A stretch of DNA of 64,000 nt from Actinoplanes italicus (GTDB lineage: Bacteria > Actinomycetota > Actinomycetes > Mycobacteriales > Micromonosporaceae), in the NCBI RefSeq assembly GCF_003001815.1, contig NZ_PVMZ01000005.1:124001-188000 (forward strand). The letters are read 5' to 3'. Position 1 is the stretch's first letter. Each line of letters begins with the position of its first letter. Position numbers and translations under genes: made by a program. Below are positions 1 to 9,000 of the stretch, in pieces. Under the pieces are notes generated by a model. The model was not told the DNA's origin, did no database searches, and saw only the letters and a program-made list of their open reading frames with translations.

Positions 1-7
1 TGACAGG

Positions 8-787
8 ATGCGGGTCATGCGTGACGAGGCGGCCGATGGGCGGTATCTGCTGACCATCGGCCAGCTCGCCGGGTACGCGGGCGTGACGATCAAGGCGGTA
101 CGCGTCTATCACGATCGGGGTCTGCTGCCGGAGCCGCCGCGCGACTCGTCAGGCTATCGCCGGTACGGCGCGGAGCACGCCGTACAGCTGGTCCGGATCC
201 GGACCTTGGCGGCTGCAGGGGTTCCACTGGCCCGGATCCGGGAGCTTCTGGCAGCCGGACCGGAGGCGTTCACCGCCGCCATCGAGGAGATCGACCACAA
301 CCTGCGGGAACGGGCCGCGGAGATCGAACGGACGCGGGTGCAGATCGCCGAACTCCGGGCCGGTGACACGTTGTTCGTGTCACCACCGGTCGCCGGGTAT
401 CTCGCGCAGCTGCGGGCCGCCGGGATCAGCGAGCGGACCGTACGCCTGGAACGTGACCTGTGGATCCTGCTGCAGTCGGTGGCCCCGCAGCACGCGGCCG
501 CCTGGGTCGCCGACAAGCTCGACGCCATCGCCGACCAGGAGTTCCGGACGCTGTACCGGGAGTACGACGCGGCGTACGACTGGGCCCGCGACGATCCACG
601 GCTGGCGGCCGTCGCCGAACGGACCCGCCGGTGGTACGCCGGACGCGAGACCGGCGTCGAGTCGGGCCCGCTGCCGGATGCCACGATCACCCGGCTCGCG
701 GCGGCGACCGCGGCCGCATCGTCACCGGCGTGGGCCCGCATCGGCGAGCTGACCCAGCGCGCGGATGATAATCGGGCGGAGACCTGA
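8..787 (+). CDS. MerR-family transcriptional regulator
   Basis: A 259-residue DNA-binding regulator. Residues about 14-82 form the MerR winged helix-turn-helix (LTIGQLAGYAGVTIKAVRVY, then DRGLLPEP and SGYRRYG). A charged helix at about 95-117 should make the dimer coiled coil. The last 130 residues are Trp/Arg-rich and show no clustered Cys typical of metal sensors, so a small-molecule or unknown effector is more likely. It lies 24 bp upstream of an SDR gene on the same strand and probably controls it. The start is uncertain: ATG at 8 is taken, but ATG at 17 would fit the HTH equally well. Family assignment is firm; ligand unknown. Confidence 0.9.
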   Translation: MRVMRDEAADGRYLLTIGQLAGYAGVTIKAVRVYHDRGLLPEPPRDSSGYRRYGAEHAVQLVRIRTLAAAGVPLARIRELLAAGPEAFTAAIEEIDHNLRERAAEIERTRVQIAELRAGDTLFVSPPVAGYLAQLRAAGISERTVRLERDLWILLQSVAPQHAAAWVADKLDAIADQEFRTLYREYDAAYDWARDDPRLAAVAERTRRWYAGRETGVESGPLPDATITRLAAATAAASSPAWARIGELTQRADDNRAET

Positions 788-811
788 TCAACTCGTAGCG
801 AAGGACATCGC

Positions 812-1525
812 ATGGATCTCGGCATCGCGGGGCGTACCGCTCTGATCGTCGGCGGCAGTGGCCTGATCGGCCGGGCGGTCGCCGCCGCCCTGATCCGCGA
901 GGACGTCCGGGTGGTCCTGGCCGCCAGGTCCGCGGACAGGCTCGAGGCGGCAGCCGCGGACCTCGCCGCCGAGGTCGGCACCATCACCATGGACACCCGC
1001 GACACGGCCTCGGTGACCGCCGCGGTCGGACGGGTGATCACCGCCGAGGGTGCCGTCGACATCCTGGTCAACGCAGCCGCACCGCCGGCGAGAACGCTCG
1101 ACCCGGCCAAGGACCAGGACCCGGCACAGGTACTGGACGCCTTCGACGCGAAGACGGTCGGCTACCTGCGCGTCGTCGACGCGGTGCTGCCGTTCATGCG
1201 CAAGGCCGGCTTCGGCCGCATCGTCAACATCAGCGGCCAGAACGCGTTCCTGAGCCACTCGGTGACCGGCGCGGTCCGCAACGCCGCCGTGATCGTCGCC
1301 TCCAAGGCCCTGGCCGACTCGGTCGCCGGCACCGGCGTCACCGTCAACGTGGTCAATCCCGGCCTGGTCACGGCAACGCCGAACCCGTCCCCGCAGGCCG
1401 GTGCCCCCGGCGACTCCACACCGGAGCAGGTGGCCGCCCTGGTCACGTTCCTGGCCTCAGCCCAGGCAGCAGCCATCTCCGGCGAATCCCTGGCGGTCGG
1501 CCACCGGGTCCTCGGCGTGCAGTGA
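812..1525 (+). CDS. SDR-family oxidoreductase lacking the catalytic Tyr
   Basis: A 237-residue short-chain dehydrogenase/reductase-like protein. It has a Rossmann glycine motif near the N-terminus (GGSGLIG), the NAA motif after beta-4, and the active-site Ser region (NISGQNAF). Where classical SDRs carry YxxxK, this one reads IVASK: the Lys is kept but the Tyr position is Ile. The C-terminus has the usual PGLV turn. An AAGGA ribosome-binding site precedes the ATG, and the MerR gene ends 24 bp upstream, suggesting an operon. By family knowledge, loss of Tyr usually abolishes ordinary dehydrogenase chemistry, so it may be a non-canonical or binding-only SDR. Confidence 0.85.
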   Translation: MDLGIAGRTALIVGGSGLIGRAVAAALIREDVRVVLAARSADRLEAAAADLAAEVGTITMDTRDTASVTAAVGRVITAEGAVDILVNAAAPPARTLDPAKDQDPAQVLDAFDAKTVGYLRVVDAVLPFMRKAGFGRIVNISGQNAFLSHSVTGAVRNAAVIVASKALADSVAGTGVTVNVVNPGLVTATPNPSPQAGAPGDSTPEQVAALVTFLASAQAAAISGESLAVGHRVLGVQ

Positions 1526-1667
1526 GCCATTCTCATGCCGAGGCGCCGCGGTCTGCGGCGGGAACCTTGACGTCAGCTGATATTTTCGTGGAAGAACTTG
1601 GTCGCGCATCCGCCGTGGTGGTCCGGCAGATTGTCTGCCGCTCCGCCCGCGTCCTGGGAGAGTTGCG

Positions 1668-1895
1668 ATGACGAGCAATGACACGCCCCCGGGCGCGGTA
1701 AGTCCCGGGATCCGGGGAAATCTCGGAGTCTGGATCGCATTCGGCTCCGCATTCGGCCTTCTCTTCGGCGTCGTCGTCGGAGGCTTCTCTGCCAACCTCG
1801 CTCTCGGTGTCTCGCTGGGCCTGTCCCTGGGTGCGGGCCTGGGTGTGGCCGCTTGGGCCGTCTTCAGCGCGCGAAGGAATACCCGCGGCGAATGA
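1668..1895 (+). CDS. Small glycine-rich membrane protein
   Basis: A 75-residue protein with two predicted membrane helices (about 22-42 and 46-66) rich in Gly and Ala with regular small-residue spacing (FGLLFGVVVGGF, LGVSLGLSLGAGLG). This is typical of tightly packed helix hairpins. The short N-terminus is polar and the C-terminus ends in RRNTRGE, suggesting a cytoplasmic tail. A GAGAG-type ribosome-binding site lies just upstream of the ATG. No functional family recognised. Confidence 0.6.
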   Translation: MTSNDTPPGAVSPGIRGNLGVWIAFGSAFGLLFGVVVGGFSANLALGVSLGLSLGAGLGVAAWAVFSARRNTRGE

Positions 1896-1985
1896 ACGTC
1901 GCACCCGCGGTGCGCAGCAGGCCGTCCTCGCCCTACACCACGTCGAGAGCCTCACGCACACAGGACGAAAAGGCTCAGCGAGAGA

Positions 1986-2384
1986 TCAGCGGCAGATCGT
2001 GGGCGTGTTAGTGAATCCCGAGATGGTGATCCTGCCGGTCACACATTGCGAGTCATCGTCGAACCATTCATACGTGTGTGAATTGCCGGGTTGAACCTGA
2101 ACTCTTTGCGGAGCGTCGAACCGGCGGCCGTTTCCGTCAAAATAGGTCAGCAGGATCGTGCCGGGAAAGTTGACGCGTCGCTGATATCGCACCTGCACGA
2201 CGTTGTATCCGCTGTCTTTCCAGCGGATCGCCACCGCACCTTGGCCCGTCTTGGCCCAGTACCAGTTACCTGGTGTCGCCCCGTAGATTGGCCCTGGCGC
2301 AGCCTGCACCGAGGTGGCGCCGCTGAATACCGCGCAGCCGAGAAGACCGGCAGACAGAGCCAACCTTGCCAATTTGTCGATCAC
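1986..2384 (-). CDS. Small secreted protein
   Basis: A 132-residue exported protein read from GTG at 2384, which has GGAGAAG a few bases upstream. Longer upstream frames lack a ribosome-binding site. The N-terminus is a classical signal peptide (IDKLARLALSAGLLGCAVF then SVQAAP, cleavage likely after QA). The mature part of about 100 residues is rich in aromatic and beta-branched residues (GNWYWAKTGQGAVAIRWKD) and ends with a probable disulfide pair (SQCVTGR and PTICR). This looks like a small extracellular beta-sandwich. Function unknown. It is divergent from the truncated ATPase gene downstream. Confidence 0.65.
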   Translation of the reverse strand: MIDKLARLALSAGLLGCAVFSGATSVQAAPGPIYGATPGNWYWAKTGQGAVAIRWKDSGYNVVQVRYQRRVNFPGTILLTYFDGNGRRFDAPQRVQVQPGNSHTYEWFDDDSQCVTGRITISGFTNTPTICR

Positions 2385-2517
2385 AGATCTTCTCCAATGA
2401 GTCCACTCATCAGCAGGGAAGGGTGTTGCAGTGTGACACCGTTCACGGTGCATCGCGCCCAGGATAGCCCGCATTTTCAACCACGCGTGGGCTTTCGGGA
2501 AACAGCATGATGGCGAA

Positions 2518-3087
2518 ATGATGCGGGCTCGTCGACTCGCTCACGGCCTCGACCATTCCATTCGCCGATCGCCGCTGGGCACACCGGCCATGGCGTCCAA
2601 TGGATCGTTCTCGGCGGCTGACGAGTTCGAGCGATCGAGCACTTGGCATGTCGAGGTGATCGTGGGGCGTCGCGGGGAACGGCAAGTGCTGGACGACCTT
2701 CTCAGCGAGGCGGCGGACGGTTCGGGTGGTGTCGTCGTGCTCCGCGGCGAGGCCGGCATCGGCAAGACCGCGCTGCTGGAGTACGCCACCGACCAGGCCG
2801 GGCGTCTCGGCATGCGGATGCCGTCCACCGCCGGCGTACAGGCGGAGGTGCATGTGCCGTACGCCGGGCCGCACCGCCTGCTGCGTACCGCACCCGAGTT
2901 GAGCCGGGCGGCGAAGTCGGTGCTCGATGCTCCGGACACGCTGCCGTATCGGGCCGCGGCGGCCCTGCTCGGCCTGCTCAGCGAGAGCGCCGCCGGCACC
3001 GCCCTGGTGCTGGCGGTCGAGGACGCCCACTGGCTGGACGCGGCGAGCTGCGACGCGCTGACGTTCGTCGCCCGCCCGCCGGCGTAA
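2518..3087 (+). pseudogene. 5' remnant of a LuxR-family (LAL) ATPase regulator
   Basis: 189 codons corresponding only to the N-terminal ATPase part of a large ATP-binding LuxR-type regulator, which is normally about 900 residues with a C-terminal LuxR HTH. Visible motifs are the GRRGERQVLDDLL opener, Walker A GEAGIGKTALL, and Walker B LVLAVEDAHWLD. The frame then stops at ARPPA, just after the Walker B strand, and none of the missing roughly 700 residues is found in any frame downstream. Start uncertain (ATG 2518, or ATG 2590). Probably a deletion remnant. An expressed P-loop fragment cannot be excluded. Confidence 0.75.
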
Positions 3088-3208
3088 TTACCTCCGATGC
3101 GGAGTCAGTTGATCGCGCGCAGTCCATGGTGGGGGAAGACGAGCGAGCGCAGCGCGTTCCCGGCGTTCGCGTCGGCCGACATCCCTGCGGCCTGACAGAC
3201 ATCGCGGG

Positions 3209-3242
3209 CCGCCCCCGCAGTGCACATGCACTGCGGGGGCGG
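3209..3242. terminator. Strong hairpin, probable bidirectional terminator
   Basis: A perfect 15-bp inverted repeat with a 4-nt loop (ACAT); the inner arms are GCCCCCGCAGTGC and GCACTGCGGGGGC. It sits after the truncated LuxR-type gene and immediately before the stop codon of the small gene on the opposite strand. There is no T-run, as is common for actinobacterial terminators. Confidence 0.7.
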
Positions 3243-3249
3243 GTCACGG

Positions 3250-3417
3250 TCACCCCTTTGCGCGCCTCCGCCAGAGCATCACGCTGACGATCGCGCCCGC
3301 TGCCAGTGCCACCAGTGCCCACGGGTTCGTTGCAGCAGCCTCGGGAACCGGTAGCGCCGCGGGCCCGGCGACTTCGCGTCCGCTGTTCTCTGATTCCGGC
3401 TGGGTAAGATCGCTCAT
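3250..3417 (-). CDS. Possible small membrane-anchored protein
   Basis: A 55-codon frame starting MSDLTQPESENSG and ending in one hydrophobic helix (NPWALVALAAGAIVSVMLW) followed by RRRAKG. This is the layout of a tail-anchored protein. The frame extends upstream to 3492, but that part is Arg-rich and lacks a convincing start. No ribosome-binding site is clear for either start. It ends right at the hairpin at 3209-3242. No family recognised; may be real but unproven. Confidence 0.35.
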   Translation of the reverse strand: MSDLTQPESENSGREVAGPAALPVPEAAATNPWALVALAAGAIVSVMLWRRRAKG

Positions 3418-3508
3418 GCCGGCGATCATAGAAAGCTGAGTCCACCCGACGTCATTCCGGCGGCGGTGCTCAACCTGGCGCACCCTTTTCATCGGTAAGG
3501 TTAACGGT

Positions 3509-4138
3509 TCAAGGGCGCTCGCTCCAGGGAAGTTTTTCGAGATCGACGATGAGGTCGGTCGAAGCGGGATTGTCGGGCGCGAGCAATGGGATTCGAATCA
3601 CGAAAGGCTTCCCGAATTCACGTCGAAGCTCGAAGCCTCCCCACAGGTTAACCGGAACCTCGGCATCGGTACGAATCTTCTCGTCGTCGCGCCCCTTGCA
3701 CTCGTAGTTGTTAGGGAAATATTGATCGTATTCCATCCGGTCGGCCGCCGAGTCGCGGGTCCGTGCGCGTGAAAGCGCGGGAATTGCCAGAGTCAAGTGC
3801 TGGCCCCATCGCTTGACGCCGGGTGGGGCACATATGACTTCCGGTGGGGTGACGATGCTTCCGGTGGTGATGTCGATGAAATGAAAATACACCCTCAATT
3901 CGTCGGGATCCTTCCGGACCGCGATGCCCTCGATGTAGACATTCGTGTTCGGCACAGCCTTCGTGACCGAATAATATCCGTAAGCCGGAGGTGAGTTGAG
4001 GACGTCGTCGCGCATCCAACCGTACAGCGCATAGACAAGTACGAAAGGCATGATCACCAATGCGATGACCACTAGTCCATAAAAGAAATTCCAGGCCTCA
4101 GAGATTTCTTCGACGATCCCGAAAAACGATCTACGCAC
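3509..4138 (-). CDS. Membrane-anchored hypothetical protein
   Basis: 209 residues from a GTG start preceded by a perfect GGAGG six bases upstream. A signal-anchor helix at about 18-42 (FFYGLVVIALVIMPFVLVYAL) is followed by a roughly 165-residue domain expected outside the cell, with two Cys (VICAPPG and YECKGRD). The DNA is noticeably less GC-rich than its neighbours and uses AAT, GAA and TTC-type codons more freely, suggesting acquisition from elsewhere or weak selection. No functional family recognised. Confidence 0.75.
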   Translation of the reverse strand: MRRSFFGIVEEISEAWNFFYGLVVIALVIMPFVLVYALYGWMRDDVLNSPPAYGYYSVTKAVPNTNVYIEGIAVRKDPDELRVYFHFIDITTGSIVTPPEVICAPPGVKRWGQHLTLAIPALSRARTRDSAADRMEYDQYFPNNYECKGRDDEKIRTDAEVPVNLWGGFELRREFGKPFVIRIPLLAPDNPASTDLIVDLEKLPWSERP

Positions 4139-4336
4139 GGATTCCTCCGTTGCATTCCTACACGTCGCCTGTAGCCGCTGATGCTACTGGTCGCATAGTG
4201 GGAAAGGTTCGGATGATCGTCCAGTCCGACATCCACTCATCGACATGGTCGCGCGTGGGTTGGTGTTTACGTTCCGGAGACCACGAAGACAGCCAGGACG
4301 TAGCCGGGGTTCTCGCGGACGCGGAGGTCCTCGACG

Positions 4337-5134
4337 TCAGGCCGCGGAGAAGTCAGCCAGTTCCCGCACAGCGGTCTCAAGGTTCGCGTCGACGCCGTTC
4401 GCGATCATCCGCGCGAAGGTGGGATCGCCGGCGGCCGCCGCCCGCCGGATGCCCTCGGCCGAGGCGTTCACTCGCTCCCGGACGACAGCGACGAAGTCGG
4501 TGATCGAGCCGCCCCACCCGTAGGCCTCCAGGAACAGCCGAAGCCGACGCGGTCGCTCCGCGAAAGCGGTGAAACCTTCCGCGGCCACCACGTGGCGTGC
4601 ATGCAGAGGCACCCACCCGAAGGCGGTGAACGCCAGATCCCACTCGACCGTGACAGGCCCCGCAAAATCCCAGTCGAAGAATCCGACCAGACGCTCACCG
4701 ACCCAGACCGCGTTGTACGGTGCCGCATCGTTGTGGCCGATGATCAGACCCGGCCGCCACGGCGCCCCCTCCCGCCAGATCGCACCAGCCGGAGGAACGA
4801 ACCCGGCCGCAGCCGCGTGAAAGTCACGCAACCACCACGCGACCTGCCGCAACGCGTCGTCACTGTGGACCCAGCCCGGCCACGGCCGCGCTGCTCCGAC
4901 CACGGTGCCCGGCATGAACGAGAGAACCTCACGACCCTGCTCGTCGAAACCCAGCGCCCGGGGCACCCGGCCGAAGCCCACGTCATGAAGATGCCGCAAC
5001 AGAGCATGCACCGCAGGCGTCCAAGGCCCCGGAACGCGGCGCACCGTGTCACCGATGCGTACCGCACCACCATCGTTGCCACCGGAGAGACGCTGCGCTT
5101 CCACCACCACGACATCCTGCCCCGACCTGACCAC
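4337..5134 (-). CDS. Aminoglycoside phosphotransferase-fold protein
   Basis: 265 residues of the APH/choline-kinase fold. The catalytic loop reads IGHNDAAPYNAVW (HxDxxxxN Brenner motif) and the metal-binding segment reads GFFDWDFAGP. The N-lobe is short: the Gly-rich loop is not obvious and the first residues (VVVVEAQRLSGGND) may start at an internal GTG. No recognisable ribosome-binding site precedes GTG 5134. Members of this fold phosphorylate small molecules such as antibiotics or amino sugars; the substrate cannot be read from sequence. It is a lone gene, divergent from the membrane protein at 5266. Confidence 0.82.
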   Translation of the reverse strand: MVRSGQDVVVVEAQRLSGGNDGGAVRIGDTVRRVPGPWTPAVHALLRHLHDVGFGRVPRALGFDEQGREVLSFMPGTVVGAARPWPGWVHSDDALRQVAWWLRDFHAAAAGFVPPAGAIWREGAPWRPGLIIGHNDAAPYNAVWVGERLVGFFDWDFAGPVTVEWDLAFTAFGWVPLHARHVVAAEGFTAFAERPRRLRLFLEAYGWGGSITDFVAVVRERVNASAEGIRRAAAAGDPTFARMIANGVDANLETAVRELADFSAA

Positions 5135-5265
5135 CCCATGGCAACCGATATCCGCACATCGCGCTGAATCCTGGCGCCGCCGGCACCCTAGGATTGCCGC
5201 TGCGCATTAGCCACACTCAATCGCCACCGCTCCGTCCCGTGGACAGAGGCCGTTACGGTGGAGCG

Positions 5266-5802
5266 ATGGAGCTGGTGAGAGTGCTCGGACCAACAATCGT
5301 GGCACTTATTGCTGTTCTGATCAGCGGTTACAGTCTCATGTCAACCAAAAGGCAGAATCGCCGATCCGTGTTCCTCGACATGCACGCGAGAATGCTCGAT
5401 CCGGAAATCTTTCGTGGCCGCCGGATTCTCCTGGAGAAGATCAGCAGCCTTGAAGACGCACGCACGCTTCGCAAGGAGCAGCCCCACGAGTATGAACTCG
5501 TCAATCGAGCCCTTGCGATGCTTGAGGTGCTTGCCTGCTACGTGCATCGCGGTTACCTCGACAGGGACTTGGTGCTGGATGAGTGGGGATATCTGTATGC
5601 GGACGCTTGGACCCACGGTCGCCATTTCCTTCTCGCGCGACATGAGGATCTAGGACACGACCGTCTGCCTTGGCCACATCTACGCACGTTCGGCCCGGTG
5701 GCGATGGCATGGTCCCGAGATCGAAAGCGGAAGACTGAGAAGGCCCATCGTGCCGAGGTGCTCGCGTTGCAAACACTCGCTCCGCCAGATCCCGCGCCTT
5801 GA
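5266..5802 (+). CDS. Single-pass membrane protein, DUF4760-like
   Basis: 178 residues from ATG 5266, chosen because GGTGGAG lies four bases upstream and the first residues then form a membrane helix (MELVRVLGPTIVALIAVLIS). A soluble, mostly alpha-helical domain follows (RRSVFLDMHARMLDPEIFRG, then VLACYVHRGYLDRDLVLDEW). This resembles the DUF4760 pattern of an N-terminal helix plus a cytosolic helical domain. Role unknown. No obvious operon partner. About 260 bp after it, before the next gene's end, hold nothing I can support. Confidence 0.7.
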   Translation: MELVRVLGPTIVALIAVLISGYSLMSTKRQNRRSVFLDMHARMLDPEIFRGRRILLEKISSLEDARTLRKEQPHEYELVNRALAMLEVLACYVHRGYLDRDLVLDEWGYLYADAWTHGRHFLLARHEDLGHDRLPWPHLRTFGPVAMAWSRDRKRKTEKAHRAEVLALQTLAPPDPAP

Positions 5803-6062
5803 ATCGAACGGGTCGTTCTCGTGGGCGGCGGCGTCAAGGTTCGCCTTCCACACCTTGGTGACCAAAATGGGCGCTTCTGGAGCTCCAGCTCTGGGTTACG
5901 GCTTTAGCGGACGTCCTCGGGCTGAAGGACGGTGTCAGGCTGCCGGGCCCTCCCCTGCAGCCGGCGGACAAGGAACGTCCTGCATGCCGACCAGCACTCG
6001 CCGTGGCTCACCCGCAGGAGCGACGTCGCCAGAAGGCCGGGTTGACCGCTGGATCCACCTCC

Positions 6063-9000
6063 TCACGGCGACGGATCCACCCGTACGGCGAAGAACGCGG
6101 ACGGCCCGGCGGCAAGCAGTGTGTCGCCGGCCAAGGCCATGGTCGTGACCAGCGTGTCCACCGCCAGGTCGGTCGTCTCGTCGCGATCGGCGTCCCAGAT
6201 CTTGATTGTCTGATCGTGGCTGGCGATGGCGAGCCTCGTACGGCCGTCCCGGGCTGGCAGCGCCAGGAGCGCTGAGATGGGAACACTCCGGTCGGTTCGG
6301 AACTTGCTGACGACACGGCGGCTACCGGGATCCCACACGCACACGGTGCCGTTGTCGCCGGCGGACGCGAGACGGTACCCGCCGCCGGGACCGGGCAATG
6401 CCACCAGCGCGTTGATCGGTCGCCTGTCCCCGATGAGCGGCGGCGCGGGCGGCTCGCCGGTCGCGGGGTTCCAGAACCGGATCGCGCCGTCGGCTCCGGC
6501 CGAGGCGAACATCGCCGCACCGTCACGGCCGTGTACCACGATGATCGCGCGGATCAGACCTTGGTGGCCGATCAGCGGCTTCCCGGCACCCCGGCCGGAG
6601 TCGACAGCCCGGATCCAGATCGTGTTCGAATTGGCGACCGCCAGCACGGTCCGCCCGTCGGGGCCGGCGAGGGCCGCCATCGCTCGGCAAGGGCCCGATC
6701 CGACCCTCCACGAGTTGTCCATCCGCCAGGCGGGATCCGGTTTCCAGATTCCCACATCGCCCTCGTCGGTGACGGAGGCGAGGCCGGCTTCACCCGGGAA
6801 GGCCACGAGCGCGTGGACCTGGCTGGCAGCGCCGTGACCGTCCCAGGGCGCCGCGGCGGGTTCGCCGGTGTCAGCGCTGATGATCTGGAATCTGCCGTGG
6901 TGACCGGCGGCGGCCACCTCTTGACTCCGGCCGGGCCCCGGCAGCACCGCGAGCGCCAGCGGCGGCCTCGTGGTGCCGGACCACGGTTGATCGACCGGCA
7001 CCGTGGCATCGATGTGCCAGAGCCGGACGATGCCGTCGTTTCCCGCAGACACCAGCTGGACTTGCCCGTCGGGACCGGCGAACCCCGCCAGCGCCCGGAT
7101 CGGGCCGGTGTGGCCGAACCAGTGGCGGAGGGGGTATCGCCCGTAGTTGGTCTGCTGGATCCGGATCCGGCCGTCCTCGCCGGCCGAGACCAGCCGAGGT
7201 TGGCCGGACTCACCGGCCAGCACCGCCACCGCACGCACCGGCCCCTTGTGTCCCGTCCAGCCGGTCGATCGAAACCCGCTCTCGGCATCCCAGACCGAGA
7301 CCGTGCCGTCGGGACCGGCCGATGCCAAGCGAGTGCGCCCGGCGGCGCCGGGCAACGTCACCAGGGCCTGGATCGGACCGTCGTGGGCCTGCAACGGTTC
7401 CCCCACCTGCGCGCCCGTCATGGCATCCCACCTCAGGATCACACCCTGCCGGTCGGCGGAGGCCAGCCGGAGACGACCGTCATCGCCGCGGAACACCGTC
7501 AGCGCCTTGACGGCGCTCGTGTGCCCGATGCAGGTGACGAGGGTCTTCCGGGAGCGGACGTCCCACAGGCGGATCTCGGCGTCGTATCCGGCTGACGCCA
7601 GCCGGAGCCGTCCGTCCTCGTCGCGCCAGGTCTTCAGGGCCAGGATGCCGCGAGCATGACCCGTCAGGGGCGAACCGATCTGGGTGCCCGTAGCCGGGTC
7701 CCAGATTCTGATCACGCAGTCGTCTCCCGCGGAGTACACCCGGATGTCCCTGCCCGGCCCCGCCCATGTCGCCAGTGCCCACACGCCGCCGGCGTGGCCG
7801 GCCCAGGGGTGGCCCACGGGCTGACCGGTCGCCACATCCCAGACACGGATGGCACCGTCGACGCCGGCGGAGGCCAGCAGTGAACCGCCGGTGGCGTCGC
7901 TCAGCACGGCGAGTGCCTGGATCGGTCCGGTGTGCCCCCGCAGGGTCGCGTGGACAGGATGGTTCTCCAACCGTGCCCAGCGGAGATGCCAGTAGGAGCC
8001 GGGCGTCACCCGCTCATCCGCGAAGGATCTGCGGCCGAGGTACCGAGCCTCCGCCAGCTGGCGCGTGGCCTGACGATGGCCCGGCGGCGTGGCGACGACC
8101 TGCGCGCGGGCTACGACGATGCCGGCGAGCGGCGACGGAAGATCCCCCAGCGGCACGGCGCCGGCCGCGGTCACCACGCTGATCGGGTCCAGCCGGTCGA
8201 CGACGTGCGGATACCCGGCCAGCTCACGGAGGCCGTCGATGCCCGCCGCTGCGGCGTGCTGTGCCAGGTGAAGCCGGACGTACGGGTTGAGCTCGTCCGG
8301 CGTGCGGCCGGCGTGCTCCAGAAGCGCGGCGAGGATGTCCGAGCGCTGGGCGCCGTGGTCGATGTCGGTCTCACCCAGGAAGTGCTCCTGGAAGGTCCGA
8401 TGCGCCAGCCGGTAGACGGACTGCTCCGCCTCGGCGTCGACCATCAGGTACGGCGCCGCGTCGCGCAGCAGCCCGGCGACGGTGGCGTCGGTGACCCCGT
8501 TCACGGAGCCGATCGCCTCGCAGACGAGTGCCCAGATCCCGTCCCGGATCGGCAGCCCCCGTCCCAGCCCGAAAGCCAGCGCCCGCAGCAGCGTCGGATA
8601 CGCCGGATGCCGGCGCCCGACGCGCCGCGCCGCGGTGGCGAACAGGGTCCGGTGGTCGCCACCGATCAGCTCGTCGAGCTCACCGGCCCGCTCGGCGCCC
8701 AGCAGCTCGGGACGCGCCGCGATCTCGTGGACCACGAGACGTGCGAAGAGAAATTGCGGCGCCCGGGTTCCGACGGCACCCGCGATCCTCTCGATGTCCA
8801 TCGCCGGAGCGGCCGCACCGGCCAGAGCGAGCAGTCTGCGATGGACGTACCGGCCCAGCGCCACGGGTTCGCGGTCCACCGGGACGACAACGGCAGCGGC
8901 ACCGCCCCCACCGAGTGCGTCCAGCAGGTTCTCATCGGATTCCGCGGGAAGGTCGGGGCCCTCGTTGGTGGAGCGACGGGTCCCCACGACCAGCCGTACA

